DNA of 64,000 bases from Crocodylus rhombifer (GCA_038503035.1 JAVSML010024702.1:310001-374000); one strand, 5' to 3'. Shown: positions 40,668-53,960, numbered from the stretch's first letter. A program made the numbers and translations. The notes: generated by a model not told the origin, from the sequence alone.

Positions 40668-43600
40668 AACTAGTAGACGTGTGCAAAGGAACAAGTATTC
40701 GATTCAGATTCAAATTCGGCTGATTCGGAGGGACAGTGATTCGATTCGGATCACTGTCCCGATTCAATTCAGCCGGTTTGGAGATTTGGCGCCGATTGGG
40801 AGATTTAGCTGTAGACTATAATGGGGAATCACTAAAATACCTATAACTTTGTGATTGATTTTTTTTTTTGCAGATTCAGATGAAAACAGAAGGGATGGTA
40901 GCCCCTTCTGAGGGTCTGAAGCCTGCCAGGTTTCAAGGAGATGGGTGCAGGGGTTTCTATGGAAGTGCATCTCGAGGTTCTAAAAGCAAATAAAAAAAGC
41001 AAATAGGTGCAGCGTGAGAAGGGTGGAACTCACTCCATCTGCATGTGGAGCTTGGGGAACCCCAGCAGCAGGAGGTTCACCTTCAAGAACACCAGCTGCC
41101 AAAACAGGATACAAGGAGGTGCAGTGGGGTGTCACATCACCAGCAGTGCTGAACACCTTCTCGCTCGGGACACTCGTCAGTGGACAGGACAGGTGATCCT
41201 GGGCAGTGGCTGGATCCTGCCACAGCTGGATACAGGTCGCCCAATAGGCCAAGGGGTCACATTGCAGTGACTTCACATCCTCAGCAAGATAGGTAGCCAC
41301 CAAGGCCTCCACACTATCTTCCTGATGGTGGAGTCTGGTATCTCTGGACCCCAACATAGAAGCCATCCCCTTGGCCCACATTGGCGGTGGCAGTGGTTGA
41401 GGAGATTGGTTTGTGGTTGGAGTACTGGCACAGGAAAGTGGATCCTCCTCTTCCACGTCCCCCTGCTTCTGCCCTTCTGCCTCCCTGACTCTGTTCACCA
41501 GCATCTTCGTCCGGTGATCAAGAGTTTTGCTGCTGCATACGCTCCTCTTCACCCTCGGGTCGCACATGCCTGCCAGCATGTGGACCCTACTGAACTGCAG
41601 TGGATGCAGCTGTTTCTTGATGTCCTCCTTCAGCTGCTTCACCAGTGCCTGCAACTCTGGTGAAAGTGGCTTGCCCCAGCCTGGAACATTAAACCCCTAG
41701 AACTTCCCTATTTCATTCTTAAGCTCTTTCACTATGGGGATCACCTGGTTAAGGAGGGCATCGCCAGCACTGGGGCTTTCAGTGGCCTCAAACGTCTTGA
41801 GGACCACCAAGATCTGGGAGATCGTATCTCACTCTGTTTTGTTAAGGGAGCCACTGATCCCAATCTCCCTGACCAAGGCCATCTCATGGATGGCCTTCTG
41901 TTGGTCCACCAGCCTTACCAGTATCAGGTACATGGAGTTCCATCGAATCTCCACATCCTGCATGATTTTGTGCTGTGGGATGCTCAGCTCTGACTGTTTG
42001 TCCCGCAGCATCTAGCCCTCCTTAATGCTTTGGTAGAAGTAGCCCGCCACCTTCCTGCATTTTGAAATAATCTGGCTGTTAGTGCTAGCACTGACACCAA
42101 GAGCCCTGTCCCCCTCCAACGTGTCCCTGACTACAAGGTGGAACTTGTGTACCATACGGTGGATGCCAACAAAGTTGACATCACACACAACCTTGACCAT
42201 ATTGGCCCCATTGTTGGTGACCATGAACCCACGGGTGAGCTAGCCCTGTCCAACAAGCCACCTCTGCACCGTGTGGTTCAAGGCCACCCTGATCTCCCTT
42301 GCTATCTAGGACCTATCCATCACCTCAGCTTGAAGGAGAGCCCACTGACGCGCTGTGACTGTTCGCACGAGGGAGAGGTAGGCATGATCTGCACCCCAGC
42401 TGCTCGAGATGTCCAAGGTGAAGTGCAAGGCTACCTGCAGACCTGCCTTCCACAGCTCCTTCCTCAAGTACTCCCTGCATGCCTCATACAGGGAGGCCAG
42501 CACTGTCCTGCTAAAGGTTGTGCATGCGGGCACTTGGTAGGATGGAGCCATGAGCGCCATAAGCTGCCTGAACCCTAGAAGCTGAACAAAAGTGCAACAG
42601 TATCACCATGCTGGTGAAGTGTTTCACATCCTTGCCCCAGCTGATCTGCCTTTCGCAGTACTAGCAGGTAGCATACCTGGGATCATCTGCCACCTCAGAA
42701 TGATCCCACACAATGCTTATACCCTCCTACGTCTGGGTTGAGGGTGGGGATCCTGCCTTATCCCCCTCCTCACCAAGCAGAGGCACAACAACAGGAGAAG
42801 CTGAGCCACCTGCCCCCACAACCTCCTCTGAAGTGCCTTCCAGAGAAGGAGACCTGCCTCTAGGGGAACTTTGAGGGGTGTGGAGCACAAACACAAATTC
42901 CCCCTCCTTCCCTAGAATTTCCTTTACTGTGGCCCTGAGCTCCTTTGCTTCCAGATCCAGCTCCCCTCTGGCACTGGAAGGCTTACACTGGGAACTGAAA
43001 TTGGGGTGGAGAATGAAATGCTGCTGCTGGTTAGTGGTGTTAGTGGTGCTGGTGCAGGCACTGCTACCACAACCTTGTTCCGACTAGCAGCAGAAGACTC
43101 ACCGCTGCCAGGAAAGAGGGTGCGCCTATGTTTGGGGTGGGGGGAACTTGCAGCTGTCCCTCTGCCCCCTCTCCCTCCTCTGCCAGAAGACCTGGCACCT
43201 GCCTTTCCAGCATGCTGTTTGGTGTGCTGCAAAATGTGTGCATGTCTGTAATATATGGTGTGCTTTCCTGCACAGTGATGAGACACCTGTCAGGGAAAAC
43301 AGATTTCTTTTTGTGGAGGGAAAGAATCAAGACAGACTAACAAGAACAAGTAAAAGGAATTTGGGGGAAGAATAAGTTGAAAGGACTGGATAAGAATAAC
43401 AGTAGGGATTGTAGGGAAGGGTAAGTAGGAAAGGACTGCATACAATTTACAAGAAGAGAGACTAGCTAGCAAGAAACTAGATAGCAATCCAGAGCCTTTT
43501 AGACACTGCTGCTCCAAGACAGAGACAGCTCATAAAATGCACAGATCGCTTCTATGTCCCTCCCCCAGAGCCCTGTGATTGGAAAGGAACTCAGAGAAAG

Positions 43601-43800
43601 ACGAGTCACTGGCCAGCTACAAATGTCAGCATCAGAGCAGTCTTTCCCCCTCTCAGCCATTTCCATATATGAAAGATCACCCTTCCTCCTTCTCAGTTTC
43701 TGTTTCCTGCAAGCCTTGTGAATCGATTTGGAGGCTTCTGAATTGATATGGACCTTTTAATGGGTCTCCCGGTTCGATTCGGGTTTGGAGATTCAGTGGC
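40668..43800 (-). mobile_element. Decayed autonomous hAT transposon (ZBED-like)
   Basis: The left end has cgtgtgcaaaggaacaag followed by repeated cgattc motifs; similar cgattc-rich sequence recurs at 43720-43795, so these are likely subterminal regions. A clear inverted terminus is visible only on the left, and I found no target duplication. Between them a transposase gene reads on the - strand (40980-43330). Confidence 0.75.
40980..43330 (-). pseudogene. hAT transposase pseudogene (BED finger to dimerisation domain)
   Basis: Fragments lie in transposase order on the - strand. First a BED-finger end (HILQHTKQHAGKAGARSSG, about 43160-43240). Next YLRKELWKAGLQVALHFTLD and AYLSLVRTVTARQWAL (42306-42480), then MVTNNGANMVKVVCDVNFVG with a following HLVVRDTLEGD (42100-42224). 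IPQHKIMQDVEIRWNSMYLI with LVRLVDQQKAIHE comes at 41860-41990. The hAT dimerisation domain, DPLAYWATCIQLWQDPAT and LTSVPSEKVFSTAGDV, is at 41100-41250. The usual Asp in the VTDNGANM block is Asn here. Frameshifts separate the parts. A domesticated ZBED gene is unlikely because of these breaks. Confidence 0.85.
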
Positions 43801-45134
43801 AGTCATTTCTGCCAAGAAGTCACTAGGAGTCAAGCCGTGAAAGCGTAACCACCATCTACAGCATCCCATCTATACAAACTAGTCGCCTGTACTTACCGTA
43901 CTTTCCTGCAAAAGTGGTTTTCAAGTTCCATTTAGTCAGGAAATTTCTATGCTATTCTTGTTCCTGAAGGTGGCATTTCCCATGCTGAGACCACTAGCAT
44001 ACTACTTACTCAAAACCAAACCTTTAAAAGATCTTAATGTTTGTCTGTGGCCACAGCCAAGAGATCTAGGGGATCAGCTGTTTTCTCTCCAAGACTGTCC
44101 AGTTTGTGGTAGGTGTGCTATGTTTTGGCTGAGGTATGTCCCCCTGGTTTGAACGTTATCTGAGAACTAATGCTACCTCTGAATCCTTGTTACATGGGGT
44201 CTCCGTAATAGGTATCTTCAGAGAGGCAACATGGAGTTCAGCCCACATTGTCACTAGACACCATTGTGGAAGTCTCCTGGAGTGACGTACCATCTGTAGA
44301 GCAGTAATTGGCTCATTTTTTTTCCTGAAAGACTCCCAAGTTTCTTCCCCAGGTATGTGTGGGGACTGCTTTGAAGTCACTCAGATGTGAATGTGTGGAG
44401 GTCTTGGAGTGAGGAGTTCTTTGAGATGTGCTGTCCATATGCACATTCAAGCCACACACCCTCTTTCTTTCCCCCCTTCCTCAGAATGTGTCTCTGGAAG
44501 GATCTCTGATATTCTGTCCTTTATCCTCTTGATGCAGGAAGGAGTCTGAGGGGAGGGCTTGTAGCAGCCCTCAGGGTACTGCTAATGTAACAGAGTCTCC
44601 AATGAGAGGCTCAGGGGTTGAGCACATCCACATGTAAGGATGTATACGGACAGCACATCTCAAAGCACTCCAATAACTGGTAAGTAACTTCCTTTTCTCA
44701 GTCCACTTTGAAGTCCTGTCTATCAGTTGCCCTCCAACCTTAAATGGCTTTCAGATACTCAGATTGTTTCAACCTACTCAATTACGCAGTGAATAGAAAT
44801 AGATGCCTCTGACACCGGTTGTTTTTTTTTTTTTGAAAGGCAAGAATCTAACTTCTTTCTGGTGATCCTGCTACCCTGGGGACTTCCTAAAATGTCAGAT
44901 ACAACAGAACATTCATTGAAATCCTAAATCCACTACCATAGTTTTATCCCTGTTTGTGCTGCTTCCTACAGAGTGTGTTTTCTCCCTCTCTGGTAGCCCA
45001 AAGTAGAAAAGGCCTCTGATAGAAGCATGATGGTTAACTTGAATGGTTTCTGCCATTTGGTGCAATCAAACCATCTCCTTTACCCACTTGTTTTCAAAAC
45101 CACAGTTCTGTGATTGTTGGCAGCCCATTCTGTT
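43801..45134. other. Intronic sequence, nothing recognised
   Basis: No gene or named repeat; a T-run lies near 44820. Confidence 0.5.
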
Positions 45135-45367
45135 CGGTGGGGGCCAACCTTTTCAGCAGGCATGCCACAAAGTAGCCCCACGGAGCACTCTGATCCCCTT
45201 CCTCTGTCCGATCTACTACTTTGCTTTCTACTTCCTGTCCTGTACGCTCTGCCCAGTCTCCTGTTCTGCTCTGCACTATCTGCCTTTCTCCTCCCTGATC
45301 TGCCACATGCCACACAGAGATTGTCCATGACATTTCTGGCACTCATGCCACAGGTTGGCCATTCCTG
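45135..45367. mobile_element. hAT MITE (CAGTGGGGNCCAAC family), copy 2
   Basis: Left end cggtgggggccaaccttttc; right end ccacaggttggccattcctg is its inverted partner (ggccaacct shared). Inner text (atgccacaaagtagcccc, ctgatctgccacatgccaca) parallels copy 1 at 9321-9620. No 8-bp duplication could be read. Confidence 0.7.
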
Positions 45368-45513
45368 GCTTAGAAGCTGATAGGATCTTCTCCATATACC
45401 ATTTAACTTCTTCAAGGAAAGGAGATTCTACTCCTATTAATTCTTTAATGCAAAAAGAATGTGAAGTTCTGGCTCATGATAGACCTGAGAGCACCTGACT
45501 TGTTCATTCACAA

Positions 45514-47065
45514 TTCATAGTTTCATAGTTAGTAGGGTTGGAAGAAACCTGAGCAGATCATCAAGTGCAACCCCCTGCCATGGCAGGAAAGGATGCTGGG
45601 GTCAAACGACCCCCGGCTAGGTGATTGTCTAGCCTCCTTTCGAAGATCCCCAGGGTAGGGGCAAGCACCACTTCCCTAGGAAGTTGGTTCCAGCTCCTAG
45701 CCGCCCTGACTGTGAAGTAGCGCCTCCTGATGTCTATCCTGAACCTACTCTCAGTCAGCTTATGGCCATTATTCCTTGTAACTCCTGGTAGTGCTCGGGG
45801 GAACATGGACTCTCCCATTGCCTGCTGGTCCCCCTTGGCAAATTTGTAGGTGGCCACCAGATCTCCTCTCAGCCTTCTCTTGTGGAGGCTGAACAGGTTC
45901 AGGTCCCGTAGCCTCTCCTCGTAGGGCCTGCCCTGCTGCCCCCTGATCATGCGAGTGGCCCTTCTCTGGACCCTCTCCATGTTGTCCACATCCCTCATGA
46001 AGTGCGGCGCCCAGAACTGGATGCACTACTCAGACTGCGGCCTGACCAATGTCGCATAGAGGGTGAAGGTCACCCTTGGACCTGCTCATGATGTATCTGT
46101 GGATGCATGACAAGGTGTGGTTAATTTTGCTGACTGCGTTCCCCACACTGCTGGCCCATGTTCATCTTGGAATCGATAGTGACTCCAAGATCCTTTTCTG
46201 CCTCTGTGCTAACAAGAAGGGAGTTCCCCAGCCTGTAGGTATGGTACTTGTTCTTCCTGCCTAGGTGCAATACCTTGCACTTGTCCATATTGAAACCCAT
46301 CCTATTCTCATCCGCCCACCTCTGTAACTTGTCCAGATCTAGTTGTAGCTTGTCCCTGTCCTCCAGTGTGCCCACTTCTCCCCACATCTTAGTGTCATCT
46401 GCAAACTTGAACAAGGTGCTTTTCACCCCCTCATCCAAGTCGCCGATGAAGGTACTGAACAGTAGGGGCCCGAGGACTGAGCCCTGGAGAGCCCCACTGC
46501 CCATGTCCCTCCAGGTCAAAAATGACCCGTCCACCACCACTCTCTGGATGCAGCCTCCAGCCAGTTTGCGACCCATCTGACTGTGTAGGATACCACAGTT
46601 GCCTAATTTCTTAATCAGAATGGAGTGGGAGACAGTGTCAAAGGCCTTCCTAAATTCCAGAAAGACTACATCCAACGTGACACCTGCGTCCAAGGCTTTT
46701 GTGACCTGGTCATAGAAGACAACCAGGTTGGTCTGACAGGACATGCCTCTAATGAACCCATGTTGATTGCCTGTAAGCATAATCTCCCCTGCTGGTCCCT
46801 TGCAGATGTGCTCCTGGATAATTTTCTCAAAGAGCTTCCCCAGGACCGAGGTAAGATTAACTAGCCTATAGTTTCCTCAGTCCTCCTTCCTCCCTTTTTT
46901 GAAAATGGGACCACATTGGCCCTTTTCCAGTCATCTTGCACCTCGCCAGAGCACCATGAGTGCTCGTAAAGCTTTGCCAGGGGTCCTGCAATGACCTCTG
47001 CCAATTCCCTCAGCACTCTGAGTGGAGATCGTTGGGACCTGCTAATTTGAACACGTCTAGTCCAG
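45514..47065 (-). pseudogene. CR1 LINE, RT region to 3' end
   Basis: On the - strand, three frames: 46861-47073 (LRELAEVIAGPLAKLYEHSW, DDWKRANVVPFSKKG); 46121-46780 (NQHGFIRGMSCQTNLVVF, VVFLEFRKAFDTVSH, GSVLGPLLFSTFIGDLDEG, catalytic FADDTKMWG); and 45561-45998 (MERVQRRATRMIRGQQG, EERLRDLNLFSLHKRRLRG). The 3' tail at 45514-45530 is caattcatagtttcatagtt. 5'-truncated near 47065. The palm motif reads VFLEF instead of VIYLDF, so one catalytic Asp has become Glu. Two frameshifts. Confidence 0.92.
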
Positions 47066-47869
47066 TGTAACATGCTGACCTGGGAATCGGCCTACTTAAT
47101 TCCTAAACTGGTTTGCAACTCCTGACATTGCTTTCCTGTGGCATAGCCAGCTTATAGGAAGTGCTTTTATTTCTGCATTAGAAGGGTTCACAACTAATAT
47201 AGAGCAGCCTCTTAATGTTGTTTTTGTAGCTTACAAAGCATGTGCGCCATGACAGACATAGAAATGGGTGGGTTAATTTCTTCAGTTTAATCAGGCCACA
47301 TGCAGATGAGGAAAAAGTGAAATACAATGTGAAACAGCTTTAAAAAAATCCTAAAATCCCTTGGCTTGTAGTTTGTTCTTTGTTCCTGTATCATGAAGCA
47401 GAAACACAAGCGGAAATGTTTGCATATCAAATCTCTCCCTGAGCCAGTTTCATGTAGCATTCTAAGACCTGATCATTTATATGTTGTAAAAATTTTCTGA
47501 GTTTTGGGCTAGATGCATCTTCCTACAGTGATAACCCCTTTGAGCAGAGGATGCCATCATTTCAGTTGTGCAAAAGACCGTGCTATCTAAACAGTTCCAA
47601 GTGTGTGCTCATCCCTGTTCCAGGCTTAAAGTCAGGCATGCCAATAGGTGAGCCTTAGTCATGGTTCTTTTGGCATGGGTTTAAATGAAACGGTGAGGAA
47701 ACATACCTATTATGTTTTTATAAATTAACAGTCCATGTAGGAGAGTGTCTTAGAATTAACTGTAATGATTAACTCCCAACAAACATCTTGAAGTAGGTTG
47801 GTTGCCATTTCATATTGAAGCAGGCTCTACTTTGCTGACAGAGATTAGAAGATTCTCAACACAACGTCT
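47066..47869. other. Intronic sequence, nothing recognised
   Basis: About 800 bases between two CR1 copies of opposite orientation; no repeat or gene recognised. Confidence 0.5.
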
Positions 47870-48538
47870 TTATCATCTTGATTGACCACAAGATGAACAT
47901 GAGCCACCAATGCAAGGCTGTGGCTGGCAAAGCAAACCAAACTCTGGCATGTATCCACTGGTGCATCTCAAGCAAAACCAGGGACATCATCTTCCCAATT
48001 TACTCGGCCTTAGTGAGGGCGCAGGTGGAGTACTGCATCCAGTTCTGCGCCCCCCACTTCAGGAGGGATGTGGATAAGTGTGAGAGAGTACAGAGGAGAG
48101 TCACCAGTATGATCAAAGGCCAAGAGAGCAAGCCTTATGAGGAGAGGCTGAGGGACATGGGACTCTTCAGTCTGGCGAAGAGAAGCGAAGCTCAGGGGTG
48201 ACTTGGTGGCTGTCTATAAGTATATGAGAGGGGTGCATCAGGATCTGGGAGAACAGTTGTTCCCCAGGGTTCCCCAGGGGATAACTAGGTCTAATGGTGA
48301 CAGACTTCTAGAAGGCCAAGTCAGACTCAATGTAAGGAAAAACTTCTTTACGGTCCAAGTGTCCAAGGTCTGGAACAGACTCCTCCTAGAGGTGGTGCAA
48401 GCACCTACTCTGGACTCATTCAAAAGGAGTTTGGATGTTTAAATTGCTGGGACCACTTGAGCCCTGCAGAGTTCTTGCCGCTGGCAGGGGAGCTGGACTC
48501 GATCTCACAAGGTCCCTTCAAGCCCCTAATGTCTATCT
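47870..48538 (+). mobile_element. CR1 LINE, last 670 bases
   Basis: + strand. Starts within ORF2 (IDHKMNMSHQCKAVAGKANQ), continues IFPIYSALVRAQVEYCIQFC, ERVQRRVTSMIKGQES and RDMGLFSLAKRS, then a frameshift near 48190, MVAVYKYMRGVHQDLGEQL and FFTVQVSKVWNRLLLEVVQA, and the 3' UTR ending cccctaatgtctat. The tail type is that of the young family. Strong 5' truncation. Confidence 0.92.
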
Positions 48539-51087
48539 TGATTTTAACTCTGAACCTTGTTCCTCTCCCCGCTTTCTACTTCAGTGGGATGGTCTGCTTA
48601 AGGACTTTGTTGTGTGCCTGCATATTTTATGAAACCCAGGAGTTTTCCACCTCTTGTTCCACTGAGAAACCTCAGGCTCTTGTATTACATTTATTGCAAT
48701 TGAATTATAGTGTAGTCAAGCATTTGACTCTCTGGAGACTTGTAAATCAAGGCTGAACATGCAACTTTAATTCTAGCCTTTAAGTAAATACATTACTTTA
48801 TAATTTCTGCTTGCATTGTCTCATACTGTTTTTTGCCAAGGAACTTCTTTCTGCACTGCTAAGTATATGTAAGAATATGAGCATATATTTAAAGACTCCA
48901 TTTTAGTGCATTCAAAGCAGAAATAAGTTTGTGTGTGCATCTTTGAGTTGAACATATTCTGAGGACTAACTTTGGATCCTTAACATTGAACTGACATAGT
49001 TTAAGCTGTTACTTTCCATATAACTTCCAGGCCTTCTGAGTCAAATTCAGGAATTCATTCATTTGGATTAAGTCCTCTCATGGAGCCAGTAACTTCTTTG
49101 TAAGATCTGCAGTGCTAACTACTAACAGTACATGCACACTTACTTGCTCTATCTGTTAATAGCTAGGTCCTGCACTGGCTTTCATGGGACCTGAGGGTGC
49201 TTAGCACTTCACAGGACTGAACCCTAAAGATATGTGTATGTATATGTGTACATCACTGCAGACTCACCAGCTGGGAAAGTACCAAGATATTTTTCACCTC
49301 TTTGCTTATAGCTAGGTTTTTTTTCTAAAGCACAATTCAAAACCTGACAGCCCACTACTAGGAAGTATGTCAGCAAGCTGGAGAGGACATATCCTTCCTC
49401 CAAGCTAGTAGCAGCTTCCCCTTACCTTTTATTACCTCACCCAGATATGTTATGAGAGAGGCTAGGACCTGATAATCCTTTAAATGCCACGGCACCTTAA
49501 TTTCTTGCCACAGCTCGCAGTGAAAATTGCCTTTGGGCAAGTATCAAACAGGGGAATCAACCATCCAAAGGGTTCGTGTTTCAGAAAGTTTTATATGTGT
49601 GAAGAAGGGAATGATTTATGGAAAGTATCGCAACTTTATACGTTACCAAACTGTATTTTTGATTGGATCCAAAAAAATGAATGGGATTCTCGTATTGGTC
49701 TCCTCCCAGGCCCTGTGTAAATTGCTTCGACTCTCAGAATATGTCTCTCCAGATTCAGCTCAGGAGAAATGATTTGACTCATCCAGGTTTATTTTCTTTA
49801 AATCCTTTATTCCCTCCCACACACCACCACCACTCCCATTCTCATAGTTTAGAATTGCTGCCCGCAGTGTTTGGGTTGAGGCCTGCAGAGGATCCATTCA
49901 GTGAATCTGAGTCAGACAGTACCCTCACTTGCAAACATTTGCCCTAACTTTACAAGGATAAGGAAGTGGAAGTCTCCTTTTCCCCAGTTTTTGACAGGTC
50001 TTTCAGGCAAATAAAAAGAACTTCCTTCATCCTCTGGATCCTCCCTTCTTTTGGGTGCATTCCTAGCATTGTTGGCTTTGTGTTGGCTTTCATGCCACAC
50101 TAATCTGGTAAGTCAATTAGAAAGGAGTTGTACATTCTACAACAGTAAATGTATTTTAAAGAAGCACTGGTTACCTGCAAGTTGTTATCCATCCACACAA
50201 GCAGTTTCATCTCTCCTATCCCAGTAGTTTGCCGCCTGCTGAAACATGCTTGCACTTGTTCCACCTCATCACGGATTGTAGTGCTGTTTCTTCATTAAAT
50301 AATTCTCAGTTTTGGGTTCCTGAGTGAGATTTTTCAATTAGTGGTCTACCCTCCTCCTCATTTCCTATCTCTGTATAGTTTTGGTCTGTTCGGTTTACAG
50401 GCTTAGTCTAAGGACAGAAACCTAAGCTCCAACGCGTGCAGCTGCTTGTGTTCCATTCCTGCTCCCTCTCAGCTTGTTGCAATGTGTTTGGCAATTCAAG
50501 TAAAAACAGAAAAACATTAAGTCTTTTAAACCAATATTAGGTAAAGCTAAACTGTGGTCAAACTGGAAGTCGTGTTCTATGATGCATACATACTACAAGC
50601 TGTTGAATAAAAGCAGTACATGTCATGTCATTCACTATGTTTTTCTTTTACAAAAAGGATTGACATGTGCTTCATAAATAACTATGTAATACTTTAAACT
50701 GTGCAACAGGACTCTGGTCAGCTGAAATGACTCTCTGAAGTCGGGACAGTCTAAAATCCTGACTGTTGGTCCTTGAACAAGACTTGCATAGAATACACAG
50801 GAATGGGAGGGCCTGTAATTTCCCTTGCTTAGCCTAGATTAGACTCTACCCACATAGTATTAACACCCAAAATAGTAAACACCTTTTCAGCTATCCCATT
50901 TCTCAGGGTTCCCCTGCTACCCCTGAAGGCCCGAGGATTAGGTAAATATATCAGGAGGCCAGGAAATCTGGGAAAGTGAGAGAGGAATTGAATGCCCTGT
51001 CTGCATTCCTCTTATTTACATCAGGGGAATGGCCGCCTGATGACTTCTGTTCTGAAAATCCCTGGTGGGAAGGAGACAGACTCAGTA
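48539..51087. other. Intronic sequence, 2.5 kb without recognised features
   Basis: AT-rich. No named repeat or coding likeness; small frames near 49500-49900 have no family match I can see. Confidence 0.5.
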
Positions 51088-51585
51088 GGTGTGTCTACAC
51101 ATCCATTAATGCACTTTAGGTAATGTGCATTAAATCCAGTACCTCCAGGTGCCTATACACAAGCACCAAGGCTGCTCCAACGTGCTGGAATTCCAGGACG
51201 TCAGAGCAGACTTGATTAATTAAGCCTGCTGAAGCATTGCCACGCTCCAGCAGCCTCCTGCATCTTGCATCAATGTCTCCACACTTTAAAATGGTGGCAG
51301 GGGCTCTTGAACTAAAGCTTGTTGAACGAGCTTTAGTTTAAGTGCCCCTACTGCCATTTTTAAGCATGGGGACACTGATACACAAGATGCTGCAGCACTT
51401 TAATTAGACTGCCACAACCCCAGCCCCCCCCCCCCCCCCAACCGCTGGAGCACCTGTAAAAGAGCCCTCCACTGTGAGATACTAGAAGAATGCACATGAG
51501 CCTGTTTTAATTTAATGCGCATTAGCTAAAGAGCACTTTTTGTGACTCGTTAATGCACATTAAAGCACACATGTAGATGCACACA
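51088..51585. mobile_element. Foldback MITE, about 500 bp
   Basis: Outer ends ggtgtgtctacacatccatt and gcacacatgtagatgcacac are inverted copies. The inner arms also pair: ccacactttaaaatggtggc with tgccatttttaagcatgggg, and tcttgaactaaagctt with gagctttagtttaag. The whole element can fold on itself. A C16 run (51424-51439) interrupts the right arm. Related sequence occurs at 2885-3015, 7382-8127, 35161-35292 and 63815-64000. Confidence 0.8.
51424..51439. repeat. C16 homopolymer
   Basis: Sixteen C in a row inside the foldback MITE. The related fragment at 35261 has only seven C (agcatccccccc), so the run has expanded here. Exact length may be unreliable. Confidence 0.85.
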
Positions 51586-53534
51586 ATGATCACACTACAA
51601 GCTGCGGTCAGGCTGAATATATTTAAGTCGGGTCCTGGGCAAGCCTAGCACATTCCTGTGAACTAAGCCCTGAACCAACCCTGTGTCATACTCAAGCTGT
51701 CTATCTCAGAAGAGTCTGAGCTCAGGCCTGCTCTCACAAGGTGTGCGAGAGAGTGAGTAAATGAGGCTTATTTTTGGCAGCACTCCCTGTTGTTGTTTCC
51801 AAGGGCCAGGTAGGTCCTCCTACAACACAGTTTGAGTAACCAAGCAGCAACTCAGTGAGTATAAGGGCTTTGCTACATGGTCATTGTGGACAGTTTCTAG
51901 AGCTCCTAACCCCTGGATTGTCTATGCATTAAAACCTTGAAGTGGCTTTAAACATCTGTTACATGACTTAAATTTACGCCACTCCAGGTCAGGATTAACC
52001 GATCCTCGCTACCCTGTTCCAGTTCCATTAAGGTGTGGCCACTCCCCACAGATGTGCCGCACATATTGAAGTCCTCCAGTATCCTAGGATCTCTCTCAGC
52101 CCTGCTTGTAGAGCAGGGGTAGAAGCCTGTCCTGGCTTTCCAGCCCTCTAGTGGCAATTCACAGCTACAGCTCCTAGTCCTGCCCCTGCTCACCAGGCCT
52201 CTAGAGGTAAATCACAGCTGTGCAGGGGAGGCAGTCAGAGAAGGTTTCTAAACTAAGGGTGTGACTGCTCCAAACGCCAGGCTAGCACTAACACCTATCA
52301 GCATTTGTGTGATTCACAGCATAAGGTGTAACAAGGCCTTAAATTTATTGTAGCCATTACTTGCAGTATCAGCTGGGTGGTCAGGCTGGGCAACAGCAGG
52401 GAGAGCTGAGGGCTAAACACAAATGCAGAGTGCATTTTTCCACCCTTTTATACCCTATAAATGTTTTTACATCACAGAAGTGTTTCCAATCCTGCACTGC
52501 TGTAACAAATCATATTGCTGACCATGCCACTGTAACTCAAGCATGTTACTACTGACCATGAGCTATCATTGCTCAAATATGACCAAATCACATTTGGTGT
52601 AGGCACCCTTCACTTTGCTAATTAATGAATGTATTTAATTATAGCTTTTCTAAATACCTTTTATACTTATCCTAGGCATGTTTGTACCATCCTGTGTGCT
52701 TTTCTTATCTGTTGTACTGGTTGTGTACTAATCCTGTCCTTTTCCAAAGGTTTTGATGCACACTGTTGCCTTCCACCAAACTTCAATCCTGTGCCTTTTA
52801 ACTCCTACTGCTATAGGCCTACCACATAGCCTGCACCCCCAGGTTTATCCAGCAGGTGGTTTAAACATATCCAGGTTGTTCCTACTGAAAACTCACCAAG
52901 CTCACAGCCTGCATCTATGTGAGCACCTGAGTAGCATTATTAAACACAAGAGGGCAATAGCCTGTATTATTTAGAAGTATTTGGAGTACCTTATCAAACC
53001 CAATTCTGCATAGACAGTTAAGCAGTGCCCACCTTGGAGATAGATGGAGTCAGTGACCTCCTTTCTGGGGCCCAAGTGGCAGTCCCAGCACCATGTAACA
53101 GTACTAGATAACCTTGTCTGTTGACCAAAGGTTAGAGGAGGAACTTGGCACACTTGTGCTTTACCTATATTGAGGGAAGCCCCTTGCTGTTATCCATCCA
53201 GGACCTGTCTCATCTCCTGGAAAACCCCAACCCCAATGATCAAGGACTTCTGCCTAGAGCAAGGGAGCTAAGGTACGTAAAACCAGGGAACAACCCAGTG
53301 TGGGGTTTGATCCAGAGCTGTCATTCTGGATCCTAAAGCAATCACCTTCCCCTCCACTCAGAGCAGTTTCTGTAACTTCTCTACAAGTCTTGCTTACTTC
53401 ATTTGTCTTAGCATTTGTTTTCATACAGCCTTTTATCTCCAGGGAATGCTCCTCTAACTCAGGTTTTTATATAGAATAGTACCTATGTTCTGCATGACCC
53501 TCATGGGTTCTGATTATAGTTTGGTGTCTTGCAG
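51586..53534. other. Intronic sequence before the linker exon
   Basis: No named repeat or gene. The last 15 bases hold the acceptor for the SCMH1 exon at 53535. Confidence 0.5.
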
Positions 53535-53738
53535 GTGAAACCTTTGTTCTGGGAGATTGTCTCCCAGGTTCCCTAGAACCTCGCCTGGACCCAATGGACT
53601 CTGCCTTGAACTCTGTCAACTCATCTAGCCCCAGCAGGAACTCCAGAGACTACCGCTTGCAGGGATACAGGCATCTACACCAACCATCTAGTCTCACTCA
53701 GGGGAATTCATCTGCCTTGCGTAGGCTTAGCTCTGGGG
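53535..53738 (+). CDS. SCMH1: SCMH1 coding exon: Ser-rich linker before the SAM domain
   Basis: The exon has 204 bases, phase 1 at both ends. Acceptor is gtgtcttgcag and donor is ggg|gtaaga. With the incoming g it reads GETFVLGDCLPGSLEPRLD, then PMDSALNSVNSSSPSRNSR, then LTQGNSSALRRLSSG. The opening GETFVLG and the closing ALRRL...G match the SCMH1 linker as remembered. The middle is clearly diverged from mammals and lacks predicted structure. It is the least conserved coding exon in the window, as expected for a spacer between SLED and SAM. No stop or frame problem is visible. Confidence 0.93.
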
Positions 53739-53859
53739 GTAAGAAAGCTAAAAAGCCAACCCTTCAAAGCTCTTCATTTGTCAGTATGGTGCTTTTCTTG
53801 TTCTAGTTACAACTTTCCAATGCTACCAAATATGATAGACTGGCCTCTACTTTAGGCAA

Positions 53860-53960
53860 TGGTTTTTTTGTGATGTCTTTTGTGGGAACAACTCTGTAGT
53901 TGGGGGCGAAGTTTGACAAGTTTTGGGGAACAATGAAAGATACCTCAAGAAAACCCTTGT
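53860..53960 (-). mobile_element. Possible Penelope-like tail fragment
   Basis: gatgtcttttgtgggaacaa followed by ctctgtagttgggggcgaag resembles the tail at 11565 (gatatcttttattggaccaa, ctgcatagttgggagaga). The likeness is short. Confidence 0.4.
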
